Shown: positions 11,006-22,000 of the stretch, piece by piece
How positions within the stretch are numbered: position 1 is the stretch's first letter
Layout: each line of letters opens with the position of its first letter
Origin: Crotalaria pallida
Taxonomy: Eukaryota > Streptophyta > Magnoliopsida > Fabales > Fabaceae
Direction: 5' to 3'
Assembly: GCA_037953625.1 (NCBI GenBank)
Contig: CM075656.1
Span: 89,981,001 to 90,045,000 of the forward strand
DNA length: 64,000 nucleotides
The notes under the pieces: generated by a model
What the model saw: the letters and a program-made list of their open reading frames with translations, nothing else
The model's database searches: none
Told to the model about the DNA's origin: nothing
Program-made: the position numbers and the translations under genes

Positions 11006-11657
11006 AGGCTCTGTTCGTTAACACGAGCTAAGAAGCTTTTTAGCTAATTAGGAGCTTTTAGATTCAGTCAATAAGCTACTAACCCCGTTCGGTGAACACA
11101 AATTAGAAGGAGTTTATAGCTTTTAAAAAAGTAGTTTGTAGCTTTTAAAAGCTAACTTTTAGAAAGTTACTTCAAGTAGCTTTCTAAAAACTAAACTAGC
11201 TTTCAATAATTCATATACCGATTATATCTTCAAACAAAATTTAAAATTATTTTACTACCCTTTAATTAATTATTAATTATAATTTAATAATTTTGTTATA
11301 ATTAATTAATTATCTACATAATAAATAAATAAATAAGTAAATTTAATTAAGGCTTAATTAATTATAATTTTATAATTTTATATTTTATTAATTAATTAAA
11401 TATCTATTCAATAAATAAAAAAATTGAAAAAATTAAAATAATAAAATATTGCATATCCTTTTTTGTCATTTAATAACTTTTAACTACTTCAAAAGCTAGT
11501 TTTGTCGAACAATACTATTTAACATATTCAGCTAAACAGCTATAAGCTCTTAGCTACAAGCTCACAGCTCCTAGCTAGCTTAACAGCTACAAGCTAGAAG
11601 CTCATAACTACTAGTTACAAGCTCACAGCTACAAGTTAGTTTTGCCGAATAGACCCT
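11006..11657. mobile_element. Non-autonomous hAT-like element with TAGCT-rich ends
   Basis: Termini AGGCTCTGTTCG and CGAATAGACCCT are inverted matches with two differences. The subterminal regions carry many AGCTTTTAGC-type and TACAAGCTCACAGCT motifs in opposite orientation. The AT-rich interior is noncoding. No exact target duplication is visible. Confidence 0.55.
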
Positions 11658-11926
11658 TAATATGGGCATAGTTTTTTAGCCTTTCGTATTTTTTTCACCC
11701 TCTTAGACTATTTATATTGGTTTCAAATATAAGAAAATGTTGCTCGTAACTAATATAGTAATATTTCATTCTCAATATAATCATTTCTAAAACATTCCTA
11801 TAAAATGTTTATTTATCTCATTCATTTTTTGTTTCATTTTCAATACAACTTTCTTAAAATATTTGTATTTTTTGTAAATTTGAAAAAATTAAATAAATTC
11901 AACTAATTTTCTTCGATAAATGTGAA

Positions 11927-11959
<33 letters not shown>

Positions 11960-12100
11960 TTTGTTTACAGTAGAGATGAGAGGAAATACATGTTTATCCC
12001 ATGAGTAAGTGTCCTTATCAAAAATAAACAATTTTTGGAAATCGTGTTGGGTCTCACACCACCGAGTCAACTATTTGTTGATTGTAGCACTAATTCCTTA

Positions 12101-12678
12101 CTCCCTCTGTCCCATGTATTATGATGTTTGGAGATTTAACGAAGACTAAAAAATGGGTAAATAATATAAGAATTTGGTATAATTTGACTAAATAATCTCA
12201 ATTTAATAAAATAAGATATAGTAATAATAAATGTATGAAGATTATATTGAAGAGATGAAAAAATGAGTGATGAAAAAAAGAATGCAATAAATAAATGTAT
12301 GTTTGGAAAAAGAAGTACTCCCTCCGGTCCTATTTATAAGGCACATTCTGATAGAATTTTTTGATCCTATTTATGAGTCACTTTGCATTTTCTAGGAAAC
12401 ATTTATTGCTATTTTCTATTATTTGTCATTTGTCCATTAATGTGAAATAATACATTATGAAATTCCCAATACAAGATAAAAGGGTAAGATTGTAATGTTA
12501 AAGTATTTTTTTAAAGTTTCAAGAAACTTAAATACCTTTATTGGTCTGTGTGATATGAATAAGTATGTCTTATAAATAAGACCAAAGAGAGTATAAGTGA
12601 ATATTGGATTTCTAAAAAGATCATGACTTTTGTGACAAAAAGATCTCCAAAAACTCGTAACATATGGGACAAAGGGAG
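12101..12678. mobile_element. Stowaway-like MITE, split by another
   Basis: Ends CTCCCTCTGTCCCATGTATT and ACATATGGGACAAAGGGAG with TA flanks. The copy at 12318-12591 interrupts it. Confidence 0.75.
12318..12591. mobile_element. Stowaway-like MITE (nested)
   Basis: Ends CTCCCTCCGGTCCTATTTAT and ATAAATAAGACCAAAGAGAG with TA on both sides. It lies inside the MITE at 12101-12678. Confidence 0.85.
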
Positions 12679-12834
12679 TAAAAAAGATTAATAATACAAA
12701 GGTTAATAATACTTGTTAATATTATTTGTTGAGAAAAATTAATCATAAATTCATATTATTGATTGAATTTTAAATTAAAGTATTACAAATGAATGGTGTA
12801 TCATAGACTAAGGTATAAAAAACTTTACACGGTA

Positions 12835-13096
12835 CTCCTTCTGGTTCTATTTATAGGGCAAACTTAACCATATTACACGGATCAAGGAGGGTAGTTAGGT
12901 TTCTTAAAAATTTAAAAAAATATTTCAACATTACAATCTTACCCTCTTAACTTGCATTGAAAATTTCACAATATATTACTTCACATTAATGGCAAAGAGA
13001 AAATAACAATAAATGTCTCCTAAAATATACAAAATAAGTTATAAATAGGACCAAATTTTTTTTAAGAATGTGACTTATAAATAGGGCTGGAAGGAG
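12835..13096. mobile_element. Stowaway-like MITE
   Basis: Ends CTCCTTCTGGTTCTATTTAT and ATAAATAGGGCTGGAAGGAG with TA flanks. The interior is shared with 12318-12591 and 29536-29799 in inverted orientation. Confidence 0.85.
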
Positions 13097-13434
13097 TAAT
13101 TAACGAAAACAAGAGAGTATTTATTGCGGTAGAGGTCATGTTGTTAGAGCGCGTGAGAGGATGAGTAGTAAAGAAGGAGGGCTGCTTGGAGGCGGAAAAG
13201 TTAAGTTGACGATGATGATGTTGAGTGGGGCCCCCATCGTGCAGATCACATTTAGCTTGCACGTGTTGCGCAACAAGAGGGTGACATTGGTGGGACCCAC
13301 TTAAACACCAACTGATTATGATCAATGTCTCTCTGCACAGTCCCGCCGGCAGCTGCTTCCCGCTTTGTTTTGCTTTGTGTGGACTGTGGTCTGTGGACCA
13401 TCTTTATCTCCTTTAGACCATGTACTCCCTTCTA
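13097..13434. other. Low-copy island with TCP- and bZIP-type motifs
   Basis: This GC-richer stretch lies between two MITEs. It contains CACGTG (13260-13265, G-box core) and GGACCCAC (13293-13300, TCP-type GGNCCCAC). No ORF here is convincing. It may be ancestral sequence from between the two ERF genes. Confidence 0.45.
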
Positions 13435-13683
13435 CTCCAATTATAAGAAAAAAAAAACATATTCTTTTTTAAATAAAATCAAAATTAATTAACTTTATTA
13501 AATTTTGTTTCGTTTCAAATGTCACTTTTCTAACATATTTGTAGAAAATTGTAATCTTAATTAATTTTTGTTTTATTTTCAATACTACTTTTCTAAAATA
13601 CCTCTATTTTTTATAAATTTGAGAAAATTAAATACAATCAACTAACCTCTTTAATAAACATAAAAATGATTGGATTTGCTTAT
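13435..13683. mobile_element. Left part of a MITE split by the LTR retrotransposon
   Basis: Starts CTCCCTTCTACTCCAATTAT after TA. Its right terminus is found 8.9 kb away at 22598-22620 (CTTATAATTTGAGCCTGATGGAG). The copy of CTTAT just before 13684 is one half of the retrotransposon's target duplication. Confidence 0.8.
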
Positions 13684-14044
13684 TGTAACATCCCTCATTT
13701 TTTTAAAAGGATAAGTAATTATTTTATTAATGAAAAATATTTTTAAGAATAGTATTTTGGAAAAATAAGCACAAGGAAACATATTTTGGAAATAAAATAG
13801 TTTTGGCAAAGAAAGATTTAAATGAAATATGTAAAAAGTGATATTTTAGGTAAAATATCATGTAAAGATTGGGCTGTGTCTCTTTTGTTAACCGTTGGAT
13901 CTTGCTCAAATTTTTATACAAGGTTCCTAATGATTTTATCTTAACATCCAACGGTGGAAATTTTGTTTTGAGAAGTAAATCTTTTTAAATTAATTTTTGA
14001 GAAAATCAGTATTTTATATTTAAATTTCTGGATTTTAACGGTGG

Positions 14045-16005
14045 CTAACCGGTTAGTAAAATCAGTAACCGGTTAGTGAGTCTGAATCTGCAGAAAAATT
14101 AAGTCGGTTTAGCTCGAAATCTCGAGCTAAACACGTGATTCCTCTTCCCATAAGCCACCTAACCCTCTCAATACCTCAAAGCAAGCATATGGACGAGGTT
14201 GATCATTGGGGTGAAGTGGTGTGGCTCAATTTGGACCAAAAACCTATTCTTTTCCTCCTCTATAAATAGGAGTTCTTGCTTCTGTTGTTGGCTGAAGCTT
14301 CTCACGAATTCCTTACTGAAACTCTGCCCAAATTCCTCATCAAATTCGTGCAAGTAACTAACCCTTGGTTGCTGCACCTTAAGCTTGTGATTAGTGAGTG
14401 TGAGAGCTTGTAAATCAAAGGGTTTGAGCTGTTCTTGTTGTTCTGTTTTTATGGTTTCGAGCTGCTGCTGTTGGCTGCTACTAGCTGCTGTTTTGGGGGT
14501 TTTAGAGCTTGTCTAGGGCTGTCCAATTTGCCTAAGGTATGGGAGATCTCATTCATATCGCTAGGATTTATGGTTGTTGGTTTGTGCAACGATATTTGTG
14601 AATTTTGATGTTGGAACCAAGACAAGAATTGGTTGGCTTGGAGGCCAATACAATCCTTGGTTCCCTATGTTATGTAATTGAATTAAGGACCTAAACAAGA
14701 GTTGAAATTAATGAGAAGTGTGCTTCCATAATTTTGTTATGATCTTTGTGATGATTGCTGAACTTATAGAAGAATGATTGCTTAAGGAATTGATTATGAA
14801 TCAATGAATATGAATTGGGATATCAAGTGAAATGAGACTTGAAACAAGTATGCGATTGTGTGTTAGTTACTACATAAGATTGATTTAAGGTTAATTGTGA
14901 GTATTGAATAGGTTTGCACATGTGAAAGTGCATATTTTGCTCTCAGACCTGCAGACTAACCGGTTAGTGGTATCAGTAACCGGTTAGTACCTCACAGAAT
15001 GCATAATATGAAATGATTTGACGAATTGATTTGATGATATATGCTTTGATTTACTATCTATAACAAGTAAGGAATGGTGTCTAAATGCCATAGGTTGATT
15101 GTCAGATGTTAACAAGAAGTAATAACTAGATTACAAAAAGGAATTGAGGAAGTAGAAGTGCATTTTGCTGTCAAACTGCATACACTAACCGGTTAGTAGT
15201 CTCAGTAACCGGTTAGTGCCTGACAGATTGCATAAATTGATTGTATTTGGTATAACAATAAAAAAGGGTAGTTATTACTTACACTAGGACTGATAATTGA
15301 ACTAGGAATTGGTGTTTAATAATTTATATAGTGTTAACTAATAGTGATTAAAGTAATGATTAGATTGTGAAGGGACTTAGTATAAGTATAAGTTAATTCA
15401 AAAGCATATGTTAAGAACATGAGTGCCTCACAAGAAATTGATATGCTAATGACATTAATTTGGTGTTGTGACTCATTGTAAACATGTTCACATAAATCCT
15501 AAGTTGTCCAAAGAAAAAGAAATGATTTTATAATGGGATTGACTTGTAAAGAGATAAGTCTGTACTCTCAGACCTGTCATAGTAACCAGTTAGCGAGGAA
15601 CAATAACCGGTTACCATGCATAGCCAAACTAATGATCAATGCTTGACATATGGAACCTAGGACTTTAAAGGATTGTCTTAATTATAAATCAGGTGATGTC
15701 TGAAGTAAAATATTAAGATTTAATCCAATTAAGGAATGATAATGTAAAGTATGGCTTATGCATATCATGTTAGATGTTTTATTCATAGATTAAATTCATA
15801 ATTAACTTAGATTATTAAAGAAATTGTCCAAAGTTAATATGATTAAGATCATACTCTAATAACACCTTAGAAACATACTTTAGACTCTGTATAAGTGTTA
15901 GAAGGAAATTAGTTTTAGTTTGGTAGGTTTTGGACTTACAATCAATGTGGTTTGCTCTCAGGTCTGCTGTCACTAACCGGTTAGTGGATCTTGTAACCGG
16001 TTAGT
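14045..16005 (+). repeat. Five paired TAACCGGTTA palindromes (hairpins, 10-11 nt loops)
   Basis: Pairs start at 14046/14066, 14957/14977, 15186/15206, 15583/15604 and 15974/15994. Spacing is 20 bp in four pairs and 21 in one. Each pair can fold as one stem (11-13 bp, such as CACTAACCGGTTA with TAACCGGTTAGTG) around a 10-nt loop. The pair at 15583 has one mismatch, an 11-nt loop and a compensated outer G-C in place of C-G. Outer arms also match: CTCTCAGG/CCTGAGAG around 15974, CTGTCA/TGACAG around 15186. Each half also contains CGGTTA, a MYB-type CNGTTR core, on both strands. The 3' LTR repeats the set (19448 to 21406). Confidence 0.85.
14261..14268 (+). promoter_or_regulatory. LTR TATA box
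   Basis: TATAAATA after a C/T-rich stretch. The identical copy in the 3' LTR is at 19664-19671. No better core promoter is visible in the LTR. Confidence 0.65.
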
Positions 16006-16227
16006 GCCTGAGAGAAATGAATAAATAACCAAATTCATTGCAATAATCATGGAAGGCTTTGTATAGACGTTATAATAATTGGTTATTGACTGGAGACCTC
16101 ATGGAATTGACAATGAATAATGATGATATGGTGAATATAATAATGCATGATGATTGTATTAACTTTGATATGAGGTCATGAGCCTGAATGAATAGCTCCA
16201 GTATGAGACCCTGAGCTTAGATGATTC

Positions 16228-16639
16228 CGTATAGTACGGTGTGACCGCTATACGAAGACATGTGGAACGGTGTGGTCGCCATATGTGTATGATTTCATAT
16301 AGTACGGTGTGGCCGCTATATGAAGACATGGAACGGTGTGGCCGCCATGTGTATAACGATGATGATTATTCCTGATAATGGAAATGCTGATAATTAATGG
16401 AATATGCATCTCATGCATGATGTTACGAGAATCGTAAAATGAGTAAGGTGCATGCGGGATTGGGAAACCATATAGTACGGTGTGGCCGCTATATGAGACG
16501 GTTGGACCGGTGTGGCCGCCAACGTTGAAATGACAAGGACCTAGAACTATTGGTGGACAATGGTTCAGGGATCATCCCCTTGTTCATTTTGGGATCGTGG
16601 TAGATGGGGTTACAGTATAGAACGATGTGGCCGCTATAC
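16228..16639 (+). repeat. Array of seven hairpins with constant 13-nt loop and changing stems
   Basis: Stems (5' arm/3' arm): CGTATAG/CTATACG (16228-16254), ACATGTGG/CCATATGT (16258-16286, one G.T), TTCATATAG/CTATATGAA (16294-16324), ACATGG/CCATGT (16326-16350), CATATAG/CTATATG (16469-16495), GTTGG/CCAAC (16501-16523), GTATAG/CTATAC (16615-16639). Every loop is 13 nt, close to TACGGTGTGGCCG, with an inner CGG/CCG that can pair. Odd and even units alternate in type (TATAG stems, then xTGG stems), joined by AAGACA-like spacers, so the array grew as dimers. The 3' LTR copy starts at 21631. Confidence 0.9.
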
Positions 16640-17199
16640 AGGTTGTGGAAACATCGAGCGCACGATTGTCCATCCCAGAGTGTTGTTTTTGTGGAAGTGA
16701 TGAAAAGAATGTTTTGAGAAACATACATGCATTGCATGAAAGATTAATAATATTAATGATTGTTTGTTAAGACACTTGAGCATGCATTCATTGCATTAAA
16801 ATGATATCTGTGATGCTTGTGTTTGAACAATCATATAATCTTCTTACGCGATATGACAAGTGACTTACTCCCATACTACCACATTGGTGGTGGTAGGTTC
16901 TTTTGAATGACAGGTCAAAGGTCTCTTCTGATAGAGTTAAAGGAGCGTTAGCAGAGACAGCCTGAATGACATCTTGTTGTCCGAATCCTCTTATTGAAGG
17001 ATAGAGTTGTGAAGACCATGCTCTGGGTGTAAAGAGGGATTTTTGAGAATTTTATATTCTTATATTTACACTCAGACTGTTTTGTAATATAATATGATAT
17101 TAATAAGCAATGCTTTTAGTTTTCACACTCTTTTGGAAAAAGGTTTTTATTAATCCGCATTTTTATTTACCTTTAATATTTTGGGGGCGTTACACTTTA

Positions 17200-17211
17200 T
17201 GGTATCAGAGC
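17200..17211 (+). other. Primer-binding site (initiator-Met tRNA)
   Basis: TGGTATCAGAGC, five bases after the 5' LTR. Complementary to the 3' end of plant initiator methionine tRNA, the usual primer for plant LTR retrotransposons. Confidence 0.9.
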
Positions 17212-17304
17212 AATGGTTCCAACTCTCGGCTGTGGAGTGTGGTCCTTTCCATACTCAATAGGTTGTGCGACTCTAATCTAAGTTTCTATAAGTGCAGATA
17301 CCCA

Positions 17305-18309
17305 ATGGCCAACAGAGTGACGAACCAACTTCTGAAAAAGATTGCTACTATTTTAGAGAATAACGCTCGACCCAATCGTCGAGGTCCTGCTGAATTCTAC
17401 GGATTGTCGGAATTCAGAAAGAGTGATCCACCGAAATTCGAGGGAGGATATAAACCAGAGGAAGCTCAAAGGTGGTTACAAGAAATTCAGAAAATCTTTC
17501 GGACTATGGGATGCACAGATGAACAAAAGATGGTGTATGGAACTTATATGTTGAAAGGTGAAGCAGAGACTTGGTGGGATCACATAAGACAATTACTGGA
17601 GGTTGAAAATCAGAGTATCACCTGGGAAGTATTTAAGGAAAAGTTTTTGGAAAAATATTTTTCGGAGGATGTGAGGAGAAAGAAAGAAGTTGAATTCCTG
17701 AAATTGGAACAAGGTGAAATGAACGTCGGAGAATACGCTGCAAAGTTCGAGGAATTAATGAAGTATTCTCCTTACTTCCAGAATCACCCAGACGAGAGGT
17801 CTAAGTGTGTGAAGTTTGAGAACGGATTGCGCCCAGATCTGAAAACAGGAATTAGTTATCATGGAATACGGAGTTTCCCAATGTTGGTGAACAAATGCAG
17901 AATCTACGAGGATGATAAGAAGGCTGAGAAGGTTTATGAAAAGAATGCTCGAATTCAAAAGAAAAGGAAGATCGAAGAAAGGCATTTAAGGGAATCAACA
18001 ATGGAGGAAGAACAATTAGAGGTAACGGAGCTTGATGAACCACAATTAAGGAAAACCCAAACAAAGGAGAATAACAAACGAAGAAACATAAAAGGAATCA
18101 CTCATCCACCTCAGTGTGGAAAGTGTGGGACACATCATTTTGGATCAGATTGTGGTGTACCCAAAGGAGTAGTTTGCTTTAACTGCAAGAAGCCGGGGCA
18201 TTATTCGCCGGATTGTCCGAAGAATAAAGGCAAGAAAGTGATGAATGACAACCAGATCAAGAAAGGAAAGGTGTTTACCCTACGAGGATACGAGTCTTAT
18301 CCTGATTAA
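17305..18309 (+). CDS. gag: Retrotransposon Gag (capsid/nucleocapsid) protein
   Basis: Encodes a 334-residue Gag that would form the cytoplasmic virus-like particle and bind the element's RNA. The N-terminal two thirds match the retrotrans_gag type: PPKFEGGYKPEEAQRWL at about 50-66, then FRTMGC..EQK and GEAETWWDH. The C-terminal part is Lys/Glu-rich, followed by two zinc knuckles. The second is canonical CX2CX4HX4C (CFNCKKPGHYSPDC); the first, CGKCGTHHFGSDC, is a variant with CX2CX3HX4C spacing. The open frame extends upstream into the LTR to 17110, but the ATG at 17305 is the first after the primer-binding site with Gag-like sequence. The frame is intact. No pol follows, in this frame or by frameshift: the 776 bp to the LTR are noncoding. 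Confidence 0.92.
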   Translation: MANRVTNQLLKKIATILENNARPNRRGPAEFYGLSEFRKSDPPKFEGGYKPEEAQRWLQEIQKIFRTMGCTDEQKMVYGTYMLKGEAETWWDHIRQLLEVENQSITWEVFKEKFLEKYFSEDVRRKKEVEFLKLEQGEMNVGEYAAKFEELMKYSPYFQNHPDERSKCVKFENGLRPDLKTGISYHGIRSFPMLVNKCRIYEDDKKAEKVYEKNARIQKKRKIEERHLRESTMEEEQLEVTELDEPQLRKTQTKENNKRRNIKGITHPPQCGKCGTHHFGSDCGVPKGVVCFNCKKPGHYSPDCPKNKGKKVMNDNQIKKGKVFTLRGYESYPD

Positions 18310-19085
18310 GGTAAAGCATGAAGTGTTTGTTCTCCTATTCTGAATTAACATAGTCCTTTATTCTACGATTGTGTTAATTGAATCGTTTGATAATCTGAGC
18401 ATCTTACTGGAACCCTAACCCAATTCATGTGATCGAAACCTTTATCACAGTTAGATGTGATAAATATCTGTGAACACTACAGAAATAGGAAGATCAGTTA
18501 AGACTAGAGATATTGACAACCACCGGGATAGGACAAATATTTGTCTCCCCAACGGAAATATCTCTAGAACTTGACTATCTTACTAAATCTGATAGTGACA
18601 AGAATGACCCTTATCTTAAGTTCATCTAACTTAAAGATACATCCTACGATCTTTCTTGTGAAAGATTGTATCTGAAAGGAATGATTTTATTATTGATGGT
18701 TTAAATATTAGGACTGATCACCCTAATATTTGCAACCGTTAATGAATAAAGTCATATAAATACTTCGTTGCTCGTGCCGAAGTAATCAGAGTGCGCGGCG
18801 AAAAGCGGATTTTTTTCCAAAGTTTTATACAAAAAGTTTGATTTGGGGAATTTTATTCGAAATATTTCATTTATTCGAAAAGATTTATTTGAAATATTAT
18901 CTATAAATATTTTTGAAACTAAAAATTTTGAGAAAAATGTAACTAAATTCTTTTAGTGGGGGAGAATTTCCCAAGCTATTTTGAGAAAAGTGGAATAAAA
19001 ATCTTCTATTAATGAAATATTTTGGAAAATGAAAGATTTTGGAAAAACGAATTTCGGGGACGAAATTCAATTTAGTGGGGGAGGG
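18310..19085 (+). other. Noncoding internal region with two purine tracts
   Basis: No pol-like frame. TTTAGTGGGGGA occurs at 18952-18963 and again at 19071-19082. The second copy continues GGG directly into the 3' LTR and is the polypurine tract; the first, 119 bp upstream, is a duplicate or an additional priming tract. GGGGACGAAATTC just before the tract is typical of Ty3/gypsy chromoviral 3' ends as I remember them. Confidence 0.7.
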
Positions 19086-22000
19086 TGTAACATCCCTCAT
19101 TTTTTTAAAAGGATAAATAATTATTTTATTAATGAAAAATATTTTTAAGAATAGTATTTTGGAAAAATAAGCACAAGGAAACATATTTTGGAAATAAAAT
19201 AGTTTTGGCAAAGAAAGATTTAAATGAAATATGTAAAAAGTGATATTTTAGGTAAAATATCATGTAAAGATTGGACTGTGTCTCTTTTGTTAACCGTTGG
19301 ATCTTGCTCAAATTTTTATACAAGGTTCCTAATGATTTTATCTTAACATCCAACGGTGGAAATTTTGTTTTGAGAAGTAAATCTTTTTAAATTAATTTTT
19401 GAGCAAATCAGTATTTTATATTTAAATTTCTGGATTTTAGCAGTGGCTAACCGGTTAGTAAAACCAGTAACCGATTAGTGAGTCTGAATCTGCAGAAAAA
19501 TTAAGTCAGTTTAGCTCGAAATCTCGAGCTAAACACGTGATTCCTCTTCCCATAAGCCACCTAACCCCTCTCAATACCTCAAAGCAAGCATATGGACGAG
19601 GTTGATCATTGGGGTGAAGTGGTGTGGCTCAATTTGGACCAAAAACCTATTCTTTTCCTCCTCTATAAATAGGAGTTCTTGCTTCTGTTGTTGGCTGAAG
19701 CTTCTCACGAATTCCTTACTGAAACTCTGCCCAAATTCCTCATCAAATTCGTGCAAGTAACTAACCCTTGGTTGCTGCACCTTAAGCTTGTGATTAGTGA
19801 GTGTGAGAGCTTGTAAATCAAAGGGTTTGAGCTGTTCTTGTTGCTCTGTTTTTCTGGTTTCGAGCTGTTGCTGTTGGCTGCTACTAGCTGCTGTTTTGGG
19901 GGTTTTAGAGCTTGTCTAGGGCTTTCCAATTTGCCTAAGGTATGGGAGATCTCATTCATATCGCTAGGATTTATGGTTGTTGGTTTGTGCAACGATATTT
20001 GTGAATTTTGATGTTGGAACCAAGACAAGAATTGGTTGGCTTGGAGGCCAATACAATCCTTGGTTCCTTATGTTATGTAACTGAATTAAGGACCTAAACA
20101 AGAGTTGAAATTAATGAGAAGTGTGCTTCCATAATTTTGTTATGATCTTTGTGATGATTGCTGAACTTATAGAAGAATGATTGCTTAAGGAATTGGTTAT
20201 GAATCAATGAATATGAATTGGGATATCAAGTGAAATGAGACTTGAAACAAGTATGCGATTGTGTGTTAGTTACTACATAAGATTGATTTAAGGTTAATTG
20301 TGAGTATTGAATAGGTTTGCACATGTGAAAGTGCATATTTTGCTCTCAGACCTGCAGACTAACCGGTTAGTGGTATCAGTAACCGGTTAGTACCTCACAG
20401 AATGCATAATATGAAATGATTTGACGAATTGATTTGATGATATATGCTTTGATTTACTATCTATAACAAGTAAGGAATGGTGTCTAAATGCCATAGGTTG
20501 ATTGTCAGATGTTAACAAGAAGTAATAACTAGATTACAAAAAGGAATTGAGGAAGTAGAAGTGCATTTTGCTGTCAAACTGCATACACTAACCGGTTAGT
20601 AGTCTCAGTAACCGGTTAGTGCCTGACAGATTGCATAAATTGATTGTATTTGGTATAACAATAAAAAAGGGTAGTTATTACTTACACTAGGACTGATAAT
20701 TGAACTAGGAATTGGTGTTTAATAATTTATATAGTGTTAACTAATAGTGATTAAAGTAATGATTAGATTGTGAAGGGACTTAGTATAAGTATAAGTTAAT
20801 TCAAAAGCATATGTTAAGAACATGAGTGCCTCACAAGAAATTGATATGCTAATGACATTAATTTGGTGTTGTGACTCATTGTAAACATGTTCACATAAAT
20901 CCTAAGTTGTCCAAAGAAAAAGAAATGATTTTATAATGGGAATGACTTGTAAAGAGATAAGTCTGTACTCTCAGACCTGTCATAGTAACCAGTTAGCGAG
21001 GAACAATAACCGGTTACCATGCATAGCCAAACTAATGATCAATGCTTGACATATGGAACCTAGGACTTTAAAGGATTGTCTTAATTATAAATCAGGTGAT
21101 GTCTGAAGTAAAATATTAAGATTTAATCCAATTAAGGAATGATAATGTAAAGTATGGCTTATGCATATCATGTTAGATGTTTTATTCATAGATTAAATTC
21201 ATAATTAACTTAGATTATTAGAGAAATTGTCCAAAGTTAATATGATTAAGATCATACTCTAATAACACCTTAGAAACATACTTTAGACTCTGTATAAGTG
21301 TTAGAAGGGAATTAGTTTTAGTTTGGTAGGTTTTGGACTTACAATCAATGTGGTTTGCTCTCAGGTCTGCTGTCACTAACCGGTTAGTGGATCTTGTAAC
21401 CGGTTAGTGCCTGAGAGAAATGAATAAATAACCAAATTCATTGCAATAATCATGGAAGGCTTTGTATAGACGTTATAATAATTGGTTATTGACTGGAGAC
21501 CTCATGGAATTGACAATGAATAATGATGATATGGTGAATATAATAATGCATGATGATTGTATTAACTTTGATATGAGGTCATGAGCCTGAATGAATAGCT
21601 CCAGTATGAGACCCTGAGCTTAGATGATTCCGTATAGTACGGTGTGACCGCTATACGAAGACATGTGGAACGGTGTGGTTGCCATATGTGTATGATTTCA
21701 TATAGTACGGTGTGGCCGCTATATGAAGACATGGAACGGTGTGGCCGCCATGTGTATAACGATGATGATTATTCCTGATAATGGAAATGCTGATAATTAA
21801 TGGAATATGCATCTCATGCATGATGTTACGAGAATCGTAAAATGAGTAAGGTGCATGCGGGATTGGGAAACCATATAGTACGGTGTGGCCGCTATATGAG
21901 ACGGTTGGACCGGTGTGGCCGCCAACGTTGAAATGACAAGGACCTAGAACTATTGGTGGACAATGGTTCAGGGATCATCCCCTTGTTCATTTTGGGATCG

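Larger units (their letters stand above)
13684..17194 (+). repeat. 5' LTR (3511 bp)
   Basis: Bounded by TGTAAC and GTTACA. A CAAT-like motif and a TATA box (TATAAATA, 14261-14268) place the start of transcription near 14295, so U3 is only ~0.6 kb and about 2.9 kb is R/U5 leader. It contains five TAACCGGTTA hairpins (14045-16005) and seven 13-nt-loop hairpins (16228-16639), plus a 7-bp stem CTACCAC/GTGGTAG at 16876-16896. ORFs here are not supported. Confidence 0.95.

Noticed and set aside
14168..14377. 69-codon open frame on the - strand, repeated identically at 19571-19780
   Set aside because: It lies antisense in the two LTRs and is duplicated only because the LTRs are. The region is promoter and leader; it has no family signature.
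16228..16640. CRISPR-like array of short repeats
   Set aside because: Unit spacing is irregular, the conserved part is a hairpin loop, the host is a plant and the array lies within LTRs.
16489..16737. 82-codon - strand frame over the hairpin array, repeated at 21892-22140
   Set aside because: The LTR hairpin array explains the sequence better, and the frame has no recognisable domain.
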